A program made the position numbers and the translations under genes. From Streptomyces flaveolus (lineage in GTDB: Bacteria; Actinomycetota; Actinomycetes; Streptomycetales; Streptomycetaceae), in the NCBI RefSeq assembly GCF_000716535.1, contig NZ_JNWV01000023.1, positions 124,001-188,000 on the forward strand: a DNA stretch of 64,000 nucleotides. Reading direction: 5' to 3'. The first letter of the stretch is position 1, and the number at the start of each line of letters is the position of its first letter. This document shows positions 16,210 through 24,900 of the stretch, piece by piece. The notes under the pieces are model-generated. The model ran no database searches and had not been told where the DNA came from. It saw only the letters and a list, made by a program, of their open reading frames with translations.

Positions 16210-19200
16210 ATGACAGATCAGTCGGATCCGTCGCGCCATCCGTCGCGACGGGCCATCGTCACCACGGGTACCACCCTGCTGGCCGGGTTCGGTCTCGGTT
16301 CCGTGCTTCCGGCGGCGACCGCCGCCGCCGCGCCCGACGGCGCTCCGGTCACCACCTCCGGCGCCCCCGGTGAGCTGGCGCTCTACCGGCCGGTCTCGGT
16401 CTCTTCGACGGCTTACGCCGCCACCCCCGGCTCCTTCGTGGTCGACCGCCTCTCCTCCCCCGGTGTCAAGGGCAGCGGCTGGCGTGCCGAGGGCGGCGAT
16501 CCCCAGTGGATAGCCGTCGACCTCCAGGCGGCCTGCGAGGTCACGCGGGTCCGCCTCACCTTCGAAGCCGACGCCTCCGATCCGGTGTACACGCCGCCCA
16601 CCACCGGCAATGTGCACAGCGGTACCACCGGCGACGAGATCCAGTCGAGCTTCTCCCTGGTCTTCGTGGTCGAGACGTCCGTGGACCACGAGTCCTGGAC
16701 GACGGTGTACAGCACCACGGCCGGAACCGGTGGCGTCGTGGACGTCCAGCTTCCCCGCCCGGTGTCCGCGCGCTGGGTTCGCATGACCTCGCGGAAGCGC
16801 TCCAGCCCGCTGCCCCTCGGCCTCAACGGCTTCGAGGTGTACGGCTCCGCCAAGGGCCACCGCCCCTCGGCCACCGGTTGGACCGACTGGGGTGTCCAGC
16901 ACGACGAGGGACCGGCGCTCAAGGTCGCCGACGACGGGACCGTGCCCGTGGAGTCGGGCTGGCGGCTCACCATGGACGACTGGGCCGGAACGGACGGTGC
17001 CGGCCTGTCGAAGACATCCGTGGACACCAGCGGCTGGCTGCCCGCGACCGTTCCCGGCACGGTGCTGGGCTCGCTCGTGGAGCAGGGCAAGCTGCCCGAC
17101 CCGGTGGCGGGTCTGAACAACCTGCACATACCGGAGGCGTTGTCGCGCCACTCCTGGTGGTACAAGCGGGACTTCGCGCTCCCGCGCGGGCTGCGCACCG
17201 GCGCCGGCCGGCACGTCTGGCTGGAGTTCGACGGCGTCAACCACAAGGCCGACGTGTGGCTCAACGGCACGCGGGTGGGCGACCTGACGTACCCGTTCGC
17301 CCGTGCCGCCTTCGACGTCACCCGGCAGCTCGCCGAGAGCGGTGAGAACGCGCTCGCGGTGAAGATCACGCCGATGCCGGTCCCCGGCAGCCCCGGTGAC
17401 AAGGGTCCGCTGGGCGAGTCCTGGGTGGACGCCGGCGCGCAGCAGATGAACCTCAACTCCCCGACGTACTTGGCCTCCTCCGGCTGGGACTGGATGCCGG
17501 CCGTACGCGACCGCGCGGCGGGCATCTGGAACCACGTCCGGCTGAGATCGACCGGTCACGTCGTCATCGGCGACCCGCGCGTGGACACCGTGCTGCCCTC
17601 GCTGCCGGATGTGTCGGTGGCCGAGCTGACCATCGTCGTGCCGGTGCGCAACGCGGACACCGCCGACCACCAGGCGACGGTCACGGCCGCCTTCGACGGG
17701 GTGCGGGTGTCGAAGACGGTCACCGTGAAGGCGGGCGAGAGCATGGACGTCGTCTTCGCGCCGGAGGCCTTCGGCCAGTTGAGGCTGCGCGACCCCCGGC
17801 TGTGGTGGCCGAACGGTCTGGGCGAGGCCCACCTGCACGACCTCACGCTCACCGCCTCGGTGGGCGGCCAGGAAAGCGACCGGCGCACCACCCGCTTCGG
17901 CATCCGCCAGTTCGGCTACGAGTACGACGTACCGCTCGCGTTCACCGCGTCCGGCGACTCCTACACGCAGACCGTGACCTTCGACCGGCAGCAGGCCCAG
18001 CACGTCCGCATCCGCTGCCTGACGCGGGCCACCTCCTGGGGCAGCTCCCTGTGGACCCTGTCCGTCCGGGACAGCACCCGGCCGGGCACCGACCTCGCCC
18101 TGCACGCCCACGCCGACGCGTCCAGCACCGACCAGGACAGCAACGGCGCGGCCAATGCCACCGACGGAAACCCGAACACCCGTTGGTCCTCCGACTACGA
18201 GGACGACCAGTGGATCAGCGTCGACCTAGGCTCCCCCGAGTCGTTCGACCGGGTCGACCTCACCTGGGAACAGGCGTACGCGAAGAGCTTCGTGGTCCAG
18301 GTCTCCTCGAACGGCTCGGACTGGACCGACGTGAAGTCGGTGGACAACGGGGCGGTGCCGCTGCCGTTCAACAACGGCAACGCCAGCCTGCAGGTCGAGG
18401 ACTTCGACCGGCAGACCGCACGCTACGTCCGCCTGAACTGCGGTTTGCGCAACACCAGTTGGGGCAACTCGCTGTGGTCGTTCGGGGTCGTCGACCGCAG
18501 TGACCCGGGCACCGACCTCGCCCTGCACCGGACGGCCACCGCCTCCACGGAGGAGTCCGACCATCCGGCGTCGCACGCCACGGACGGAGACCCGAACACC
18601 CGCTGGTCCTCCGCCTACGAGGACCACCAGTGGATCCGGGTGGACCTCGGCTCCTCGCGGACGTTCGACCGCGTGGCCGTCGTCTGGGAGACCGCGTACC
18701 CGAAGTCGTACACCATCCAGGTGTCCGACGACGGCGACACGTGGACCGACGTCAAGTCCGTGTCGAACACTCCGGACCCGCTGAAGATCAGCGTCAACGG
18801 CGTGCGTGTGCTGGCGCGCGGCGGCAACTGGGGCTGGGACGAACTGCTGCGCCGGATGCCGGCGGAGCGCATGGACGCGGCGGTGCGGATGCACCGGGAC
18901 ATGAACTTCACCATGATCCGCAACTGGGTCGGCAGCAGTGACCGGGAGGAGTTCTTCGCCGCCTGCGACCGGCACGGCATCCTGGTGTGGAACGACTTCC
19001 CCAACGCGTGGGGCATGGACCCGCCGGACCACGACGCCTTCAACGCGATCGCGCGGGACACCGTGCTGCGCTACCGCATCCACCCGTCCGTGGTGGTCTG
19101 GTGCGGCGCGAACGAGGGCAATCCCCCGGCCGCCATCGACAAGGGGATGCGCGAGGCGGTGGAGCAGCAGGTGCCCGGCGTGCTCTACCAGAACAACTCG

Positions 19201-20298
19201 GCGGGCGGCATCATCACGGGCGGCGGCCCCTACGGCTGGGTCGAACCGGAGAAGTACTTCGACCCGATGACGTACGGCAGCCATGACTTCGGCTTCCACA
19301 CCGAGATCGGCATGCCCGTCGTCTCCACCGCGGCGAGCATCCGCAACATGACGGGCGACGAGCCGGAGTGGCCGATCCGCGGTGCGTGGTACTACCACGA
19401 CTGGAGCGAGCGCGGGAACCAGGCGCCGCAGAACTACAAGGCCGCCATCGAGGCCCGCCTGGGCGAGTCCGGCGATCTGGACGACTTCGCCCGCAAGGCG
19501 CAGTTCGTCAACTACGAGAACACGCGCGCCATGTTCGAGGCGTGGAACGCCAACCTGTGGGACAACGCCTCGGGTCTGATGCTGTGGATGTCCCACCCCG
19601 CCTGGCACAGCACGGTCTGGCAGACGTACGACTACGACTTCGACGTCAACGGCACCTACTACGGAGCCCGTTCGGCCTGCGAGCCGCTGCACGTGCAGGC
19701 CGATCCGGTGAAGTGGCGGGTCATCGCGGTGAACCACACGTCGGCGGACCTGCGGGGCGCCACGGTCACCGCCCGGCTGTACGACCTGTCCGGCCGGCAG
19801 CTCGGCGGGAGCAGGACGGCCCGGGTGGACGTGGAACGGGCGGCCACCGCCGAGGCGTTCACCGCCGCGTGGACGGACGGCCTCCCGGACCTGCACCTGC
19901 TGCGACTGACCCTGCAGGACTCCCGGGGCAGGGAGCTGTCGCGGAACACCTACTGGCGCTACCGGGAGCCCGCCGCGCTGCGGGGGCTGAACAAGGCGAA
20001 GCAGGTGAAGCTCACGGGTGCGATCACCCGGTGGTCGCGCTCCGGTGACCGTCAGGAGCTGACGGCGGTGATCCGCAACCAGGGGTCGGCGGTGGCCGCC
20101 ATGGTCCGGCTGTCGCTGCTGGAGGACGCGCACGGCCGCCGGGTGCTGCCGACGCTGTACAGCGACAACTACCTGTGGCTGCTGCCCGGCGAGTCCCGGA
20201 CCGTCCGGCTGTCCTGGCCGGCGGGGGCCGGCTCGGCACGGCGCCCGGTGCTGACGGCGGAGGCGTACAACAGCCCGGTCGCGACGCTGCGCGGCTGA
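16210..20298 (+). CDS. Secreted GH2 glycoside hydrolase with three discoidin (F5/8 C) domains
   Basis: 1,362 residues. The N-terminus is a twin-arginine-like signal (SRRAIVTTGTTLLAGFGLGS). A first F5/8 C domain spans about 57-215; the GH2 sugar-binding and Ig-like domains follow (about 240-575). Two more discoidin modules (about 580-855) interrupt the enzyme before its TIM barrel, which begins VNGVRVLARGGNWGWDELL. Likely catalytic residues are Glu969 in GANEGNPP (acid/base) and Glu1032 in FHTEIGMPV (nucleophile), resembling exo-beta-glucosaminidases, though mannosidase-like activity is also possible. It stands alone, without a transporter, behind a LacI-type operator. Confidence 0.92.
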   Translation: MTDQSDPSRHPSRRAIVTTGTTLLAGFGLGSVLPAATAAAAPDGAPVTTSGAPGELALYRPVSVSSTAYAATPGSFVVDRLSSPGVKGSGWRAEGGDPQWIAVDLQAACEVTRVRLTFEADASDPVYTPPTTGNVHSGTTGDEIQSSFSLVFVVETSVDHESWTTVYSTTAGTGGVVDVQLPRPVSARWVRMTSRKRSSPLPLGLNGFEVYGSAKGHRPSATGWTDWGVQHDEGPALKVADDGTVPVESGWRLTMDDWAGTDGAGLSKTSVDTSGWLPATVPGTVLGSLVEQGKLPDPVAGLNNLHIPEALSRHSWWYKRDFALPRGLRTGAGRHVWLEFDGVNHKADVWLNGTRVGDLTYPFARAAFDVTRQLAESGENALAVKITPMPVPGSPGDKGPLGESWVDAGAQQMNLNSPTYLASSGWDWMPAVRDRAAGIWNHVRLRSTGHVVIGDPRVDTVLPSLPDVSVAELTIVVPVRNADTADHQATVTAAFDGVRVSKTVTVKAGESMDVVFAPEAFGQLRLRDPRLWWPNGLGEAHLHDLTLTASVGGQESDRRTTRFGIRQFGYEYDVPLAFTASGDSYTQTVTFDRQQAQHVRIRCLTRATSWGSSLWTLSVRDSTRPGTDLALHAHADASSTDQDSNGAANATDGNPNTRWSSDYEDDQWISVDLGSPESFDRVDLTWEQAYAKSFVVQVSSNGSDWTDVKSVDNGAVPLPFNNGNASLQVEDFDRQTARYVRLNCGLRNTSWGNSLWSFGVVDRSDPGTDLALHRTATASTEESDHPASHATDGDPNTRWSSAYEDHQWIRVDLGSSRTFDRVAVVWETAYPKSYTIQVSDDGDTWTDVKSVSNTPDPLKISVNGVRVLARGGNWGWDELLRRMPAERMDAAVRMHRDMNFTMIRNWVGSSDREEFFAACDRHGILVWNDFPNAWGMDPPDHDAFNAIARDTVLRYRIHPSVVVWCGANEGNPPAAIDKGMREAVEQQVPGVLYQNNSAGGIITGGGPYGWVEPEKYFDPMTYGSHDFGFHTEIGMPVVSTAASIRNMTGDEPEWPIRGAWYYHDWSERGNQAPQNYKAAIEARLGESGDLDDFARKAQFVNYENTRAMFEAWNANLWDNASGLMLWMSHPAWHSTVWQTYDYDFDVNGTYYGARSACEPLHVQADPVKWRVIAVNHTSADLRGATVTARLYDLSGRQLGGSRTARVDVERAATAEAFTAAWTDGLPDLHLLRLTLQDSRGRELSRNTYWRYREPAALRGLNKAKQVKLTGAITRWSRSGDRQELTAVIRNQGSAVAAMVRLSLLEDAHGRRVLPTLYSDNYLWLLPGESRTVRLSWPAGAGSARRPVLTAEAYNSPVATLRG

Positions 20299-20314
20299 GC
20301 CGCTCCACGCCCCG

Positions 20315-20358
20315 GGCCGCCGCCCGGACCCGGTGAGCACCGGGTCCGGGCGGCGGCC
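20315..20358 (+). terminator. Strong hairpin terminator after GH2
   Basis: Perfect 20-base arms (20315-20334 and 20339-20358) around the loop GAGC, starting 17 bases after the GH2 stop. It also lies before the stop of the leftward fumarase remnant. Confidence 0.9.
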
Positions 20359-20374
20359 ACGTGTCCGGCACGGC

Positions 20375-20940
20375 TCACGCGTGCCGCGGCGTCGGCCCGA
20401 CCACGGCAGCCGGCCCGGCGATCCGGTCAAACTCCTCGGCGCTGACGTGACCGGAGGCCGGCGCGGCCGCCGGCAGGGCGGTTCCCTCGTCGTTCGCCTT
20501 GTGGGCGATGGCGGAGGTCTTGTCGTGGCCGCTGACCGGCGAGGGGGCGGTGAGCAGCATGAGCGACCGGTCGACGTACTCGCCGATCCGCTCCCGGTCG
20601 AGGTCGGAGCCCTGGACGCCGCGGGCTTCGCACTGGGTCGCCGGCGCGCGCAGCCTGGCCGAGGCACCCGGGCGATTTCGAGCGGCCCCGCGAAGGAGTG
20701 GACGACGCGTTCGCACGCCTGCTCAAGCTGGTGGGCGTAACCGGACCACCCCCGGCCGACGTTGAGCGGGACGTCCCCCGGGTGGGTGCGGCCGACCTTC
20801 GCCACGTCGTGCCCCCGCTCCGCTTCGGCGGCGACGGCCTGCTGGAGGGCCCGCACGCTGGGCAGCAGGTGCTCGTGCACCGCCCTGACCGCGGCGATGT
20901 GCATGGCGTTCGGGAAGGTGTCGGGCTGTCGCACGATGTC
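20375..20940 (-). pseudogene. Class II fumarase / aspartase family remnant
   Basis: The leftward strand holds two pieces of a fumarate lyase. The upstream piece reads DTFPNAMHIAAVRAVHEHLL, VGRTHPGDVPLNVGRGWSGY and AHQLEQACERVVHS. The downstream piece, in another frame, is the true C-terminus: RIGEYVDRSLMLLTAPSP, SAIAHKANDEGTALPAAA, SGHVSAEEFDRIAGPAAVVG. The first ~130 residues and about 200 central residues, with the catalytic SS loop, are gone. Not functional; an intact copy is expected elsewhere in the genome. Confidence 0.85.
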
Positions 20941-20958
20941 CGCACGCGGTGAGCTGTG

Positions 20959-22194
20959 CTATCGCGTGTGCCGGGCGGCGCGGTGCACCCGGCCGGAGGT
21001 GCGGGCCCACAGCGCGGTCGCCAGTGCGGTGACGCCGAGGCCGGTCAGGCAGATGCCGGTCCAGCCGGCCCTCGGCCATACGAAGGACGCCAGAGCGGAG
21101 CCGAGGGCGCCGCCCAGGAAGTAGAACGTCATGTAGACGCTGTTGACCCGGTTGCGGGCAGCCGCGTCGACGTCGTAGATGACACGCTGGTTCAGCACGT
21201 GCAGCCCCTGGACGCCGATGTCCAGGATCAGCACGCCCGCGATGATGCCGCCCAGCGTGTTGCCCGCGGCCAGGAGCACCGCGTAGGCGACGGCGATGAG
21301 GGCGATCGCGGCGGCGGTGGGCATGGGGTGGGTGTGCCGCCGGACACGGCCGGTGAGATTGGCGGCCGTCGCGCCGGCGGCGCCGAGCAGGCCGAACAGG
21401 CCGATGACGGCGGGCGAGTAGCCGAACGGGGCCCGGCTGAGGTGCAGGGCGGCGGTGGACCAGAAGACGCTGAACGCGGCGAAGCCCAGGGCGCCGTAGG
21501 CGGAGCGGACGCGGACCGCGGCTTCGGCTCGGTAGACGCGGACGGTGGAGCGCAGTACCTCGCCATAGCCGACGGGCCGGCCCGGGGCGGCGTCGATGCC
21601 GTGCAGAGCGCGGCGCAGGACGACGTTGACGAGGATCATCAGCACCGCGGCGCCGAGGAACAGCGGGCGCCAGCCGACGAGTTCGGTCACGATGCCGGCG
21701 ACCGTCCGAGCGAGGAGCATGCCGGTGAGCAGACCGCTGATGACGGTCGCCACGGTGCGCCCGCGCTGGGTGTCGTCGGCGAGGTGCGCCGCCGCGGGCA
21801 CGAGAACCTGGGCGGCGACGTTCGCGAGGCCGAGCGCGGCGAAGGCGACGAGCGCGACGGCCAGTCGGGGCGCGAAGCCCACCGCGGCGAGCGCGGCGGC
21901 GTCGAGCAGCAGCAGAACGCTCACCAGGGAACGGCGCTTGACGATGTCGGCCAGCGGGAGCACGCACACCAGGCCCACGGCGAAACCGAGTTGGGTGACG
22001 GTGATGACGGCACCGGCGGCGCCGGTGGAGGTGCCCAGGGAGCGCGCGATCACGGCGAGCAGCGGCTGGGCGTAGTACACGTTGGCGGCGATCGCACCGG
22101 TGGCCACCGCGAGGAGCAGGGTCAGGGCGCGCGATATGCCGGGGTGCGCGGGAGCCGCCGGGGTGGCGGGCCGCGCCGCGTCGGTCTGGGACAT
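20959..22194 (-). CDS. MFS efflux-type transporter
   Basis: 411 residues from ATG 22194 with GGAGG about 7 bases upstream; the open frame continues far upstream but only this part is protein-like. It has about 12 hydrophobic segments: VATGAIAANVYYAQPLLAVI at the first, and the intracellular loop LADIVKRRSLVSVLLL. The N-terminus (YYAQPLL) is typical of the drug/sugar efflux group related to YnfM/AraJ. It diverges from an epimerase-like gene, and the region between carries two inverted copies of a 47-base sequence with LysR-like boxes, suggesting joint control. Confidence 0.9.
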   Translation of the reverse strand: MSQTDAARPATPAAPAHPGISRALTLLLAVATGAIAANVYYAQPLLAVIARSLGTSTGAAGAVITVTQLGFAVGLVCVLPLADIVKRRSLVSVLLLLDAAALAAVGFAPRLAVALVAFAALGLANVAAQVLVPAAAHLADDTQRGRTVATVISGLLTGMLLARTVAGIVTELVGWRPLFLGAAVLMILVNVVLRRALHGIDAAPGRPVGYGEVLRSTVRVYRAEAAVRVRSAYGALGFAAFSVFWSTAALHLSRAPFGYSPAVIGLFGLLGAAGATAANLTGRVRRHTHPMPTAAAIALIAVAYAVLLAAGNTLGGIIAGVLILDIGVQGLHVLNQRVIYDVDAAARNRVNSVYMTFYFLGGALGSALASFVWPRAGWTGICLTGLGVTALATALWARTSGRVHRAARHTR

Positions 22195-22264
22195 GGGGCA
22201 TCCTCCTGGCTGGTGAGGCACGGCGGGGGTGTGCGTCCCAAGGTCCGGGCGGGGACGGGCGCAT

Positions 22265-22382
22265 GTCCAAGACCTCTTTCGGCGCCCGTGATGCCTGCCG
22301 GGCATCAGCCGTTCGTCGGCGACGACACCTCGGGCCGGCTCATGCCCTGCGGGTATCACAGGCGGCAGAACAGGTCTTGGAC
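22265..22382. repeat. Inverted-duplicate promoter region with LysR-like boxes
   Basis: Bases 22265-22311 and the reverse complement of 22336-22382 match at 38 of 47 positions, including a perfect 11-base GTCCAAGACCT. Each copy holds a T-N11-A dyad: ATGCCTGCCGGGCAT (22291-22305) and ATGCCCTGCGGGTAT (22342-22356). One copy faces each of the divergent genes at 22194 and 22465, about 70-82 bases from their starts. Confidence 0.7.
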
Positions 22383-22464
22383 GGGGATCCGTCCCCCAGC
22401 GCAGGCTGGTCAGCGACGTCACCGGTCTACGGAGACCGGTCACACGGAGACAGGAGCCACGACC

Positions 22465-23325
22465 ATGAAGATCTTCCTCACCGGCGGATCCGGCTACATC
22501 GGCAAGGCCACCATCAGCGCGCTGGTCCGCCACGGACACACCGTCGAGGCGCTGGCCCGCAACGACCGCGCCGCCGAGACCGTCGCCTCCGTCGGGGCGA
22601 CTCCGGTGCGCGGCGGGCTGGGCGATCTGGACGTGCTGAACGCGGCGGCGGCCCGCGCGGAGGCGGTCGTCCACCTGGCGCAGGCCGAGACCGGGGACGA
22701 GGACCTCGCGGCCGCCACCGCCATGCAGGACGGCATCGGCACCGGCACCTATGTGCACACCGGCGGCACCTGGGTCTACGGCGACACGGAGGGGGTCGTG
22801 GACGAGACCGCCCCCTGGAACCCGCCGTCCCTGGTCGCCTGGCGCAAGCCGGTGGAGTACGCCGTCCTGCGGCGCGCGCAGCAGGGTGGCCGTCCCGTCG
22901 TGGTGCAGCCCGGCCTGCTGTACGGCGGTGAGAACCGCCTGATCGACCTCTTCTACACCGTCCCGGGCAAGGAAGCGGGTGCCGTTCCCTACATCGGCGA
23001 CGGTTCGAACCACTGGGCGCTGGTGCACATCGACGACATCGCGGAGCTGTACGTCGCCGCCCTGAGGGCGAAGCCCGGTTCGGTGTACGTCGGCGTGGGC
23101 GGGGTGAACCCCACCGCCAAGGAGTGCGCGCTGGCCGTCGCCCGCTCGGTCGGCCTGGACGGCAAGGTCGCCTCCATCACGCTGAAGCAGGCCCGCGAGC
23201 AGATGGGCCCGGTCGCGGACGCCTTCGCCTTGGACCAGCAGCTCACCCCGGCGCGCGCCGAGGCCGAGCTGGGCTGGACCCCCGCGCACACCGACCCGCT
23301 GGCCGTCCTCGCCGGCGAGAAGTGA
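22465..23325 (+). CDS. NAD(P)-dependent epimerase/dehydratase family protein
   Basis: 286 residues from ATG 22465, AGGAG at 22452. It is an atypical extended SDR of the NmrA/epimerase kind. The nucleotide motif GGSGYIG is at residues 7-13, VYVGVGGVNPTAKE is near the middle of the C-terminal half, and the active site would be Tyr in TWVYGDTEG with no canonical YxxxK visible (SLVAWRKPVEYAVL holds the nearest pair). Substrate unknown. It probably shares regulation with the divergent MFS gene and the downstream LysR gene. Confidence 0.88.
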   Translation: MKIFLTGGSGYIGKATISALVRHGHTVEALARNDRAAETVASVGATPVRGGLGDLDVLNAAAARAEAVVHLAQAETGDEDLAAATAMQDGIGTGTYVHTGGTWVYGDTEGVVDETAPWNPPSLVAWRKPVEYAVLRRAQQGGRPVVVQPGLLYGGENRLIDLFYTVPGKEAGAVPYIGDGSNHWALVHIDDIAELYVAALRAKPGSVYVGVGGVNPTAKECALAVARSVGLDGKVASITLKQAREQMGPVADAFALDQQLTPARAEAELGWTPAHTDPLAVLAGEK

Positions 23326-23515
23326 CGGATCAGGGACAGGGCGGGGACCGTCCGTGACGGCGGCGGGCAGCGTCCGCGACGGCTCACCGTGGCCGGGACG
23401 GGTAGATTCGGGAACAACTGCCTCGGTCGTCCGCGGGGGCGATCGAGGAGTCGTTCCAGGAGGGCCGACCGCCCAGCCGGGTGGTCGCCTCGCAGAGAGT
23501 GAGCGGTGAGTCCGG

Positions 23516-24412
23516 GTGGATCTTGACCTGCGGAAGCTTCGGTATTTCGTGGCAGTGGCCGAGGAACTCCACTTCGGACGCGCGGCCGAGCGGCTGCACA
23601 TCGCCCAGCCGGTGCTGTCCCGGCAGATCCGGAGCCTGGAGGACGAGCTGGGCACCGAGGTCTTCGCACGGGACCGGCGCGGCACGCTGCTCACACCGGC
23701 CGGGGAGCAGTTGCTGGAGGACGCCGTTCCGCTGCTCGCCTCGGCCGAGGCGCTGCTCCGACGGGTGAAGACGGCGGCGCGGGGCACGCCCACGCTGACC
23801 ATCGGGTTCATGCCCGGCATCACGGTCACCCCGGCCACGGCCCTCTTCTCCACCCGCCGCCCCGGCGTCAGCGTGCGTCTGCTGCGCACCAGTTGGGACA
23901 ACCAGGTGGAGGTGCTGCTGGACGGCCGGGCGGACATCGGCGTCGTACGGCTGCCCATCGACCAGCGGGACCTTCAGGTGCGGCCGCTGTTCCGGGAGCC
24001 CCGGGTCGTCATGCTGCCGGCGGGGCACCGGCTGGCGGACAGGGCGTCGGTGACCGTCCACGACCTCGCCCCCGAGCATCTGCTCCAGGACCCGGACGCC
24101 GTACCCGAATGGCGTGACGTGGCACTGGAGTTGCGTGAGCGGCGGCGCCACGAGGTGCCCACGATCCACCAGGTGGAGGAGAAGCTGGAACTGGTGGCCT
24201 CCGGTGCGGGCATCTGCGTGCTCCCGTTGTCCACCGCCAACTTCTACACCCGCCCGGATGTGGTGCCGCTGCCCGTGGAGGACATCGGCCCCAACGAGGT
24301 GGCCCTGGCATGGGTGGCGTCCCGCCGCTCCCCCCTCGTCCACGACTTCGCCGAGGCCGCGACGGAGACCCTTGGCGGGCCGCGGACCGGGGAACAGCCG
24401 CCGCAGCGCTGA
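23516..24412 (+). CDS. LysR family transcriptional regulator
   Basis: 298 residues from GTG 23516 (weak RBS). The winged helix-turn-helix is clear: LRKLRYFVAVAEELHFGRAA, then LHIAQPVLSRQIRSLEDELG. The effector-binding domain begins about residue 90 (LTIGFMPGITVTPA) and ends with AGICVLPLSTANFYTRPDV. It lies 190 bases after the epimerase-like gene in the same direction and is the best candidate to bind the LysR-like boxes at 22291-22305 and 22342-22356. Confidence 0.93.
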   Translation: MDLDLRKLRYFVAVAEELHFGRAAERLHIAQPVLSRQIRSLEDELGTEVFARDRRGTLLTPAGEQLLEDAVPLLASAEALLRRVKTAARGTPTLTIGFMPGITVTPATALFSTRRPGVSVRLLRTSWDNQVEVLLDGRADIGVVRLPIDQRDLQVRPLFREPRVVMLPAGHRLADRASVTVHDLAPEHLLQDPDAVPEWRDVALELRERRRHEVPTIHQVEEKLELVASGAGICVLPLSTANFYTRPDVVPLPVEDIGPNEVALAWVASRRSPLVHDFAEAATETLGGPRTGEQPPQR

Positions 24413-24586
24413 GGACCACACAGGAGAACCCTCCTCGGAGGGCTGATGCCGGGCGTGGCCTCACGCGCCGGTGGCCCGCCTGCGGTGCCGGGCCACCGCG
24501 TCGTTGTGGGCGTAGCGCACCGTGCGGTAGCGGCGCCGGCCGTCGCGCGAGGTGTCGACGAGGGCGAGGCCGCACCGCTCGCGGGC
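24413..24586. other. Decayed stretch after the LysR gene
   Basis: A leftward frame (about 24461-24590) reads LALVDTSRDGRRRYRTVRYA then HNDAVARHRRRATGA and stops; it looks like the C-terminus of some protein but has no start and an unknown family. It abuts the EamA remnant. Confidence 0.3.
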
Positions 24587-24778
24587 CCGGGATGCGGTGT
24601 GGCCGTGCTGTCCGCGGTGATCCCTACTCACTCGACATGACCCTGCTGCGACGCATCGACACGCGCGCCTTCGGGGTGCTGCTCGCACTGGGCCCGGCGG
24701 TCGGCGCGCTCATCGGCTTCCTCGCGCTCGGCGGGACGCTGACGGTGCGACAGCTGATCGCCGTGGCCCTCGTGCCGG
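24587..24778 (+). pseudogene. EamA/RhtA transporter, C-terminal fragment with frameshift
   Basis: The plus strand reads GCGVAVLSAVIP in one frame and, after loss of one C near 24623, YSLDMTLLRRIDTRAFGVLL, ALGPAVGALIGFLALGG and LTVRQLIAVALV in the next. This is the last third of an EamA-type inner-membrane exporter (canonical order VAVLSSVIPYSLE...). There is no start or upstream part and the end is cut. The rest up to 24900 shows nothing recognisable. Confidence 0.8.
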
Positions 24779-24900
24779 CACGGATCCCTCGAAGCAACCG
24801 CTTGACCGGACCGAGGGGGCCGACGGTTCCACCAGGTACCGGCCGGCGAACCGGGTGCGGCGCGGGGAGCCATGCCCGCCGGGGACTCCCGCCGTACGCC

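Noticed and set aside
20959..23958. A 999-codon leftward open frame covering the MFS gene, the epimerase region and beyond
   Set aside because: Only the last 411 codons look like protein and have a start with RBS; the rest is the antisense of the epimerase-like and LysR genes.
24461..24688. Small leftward gene beside the EamA remnant
   Set aside because: Only the C-terminal part looks coding, with no start, RBS or known family; treated as part of a decayed stretch.
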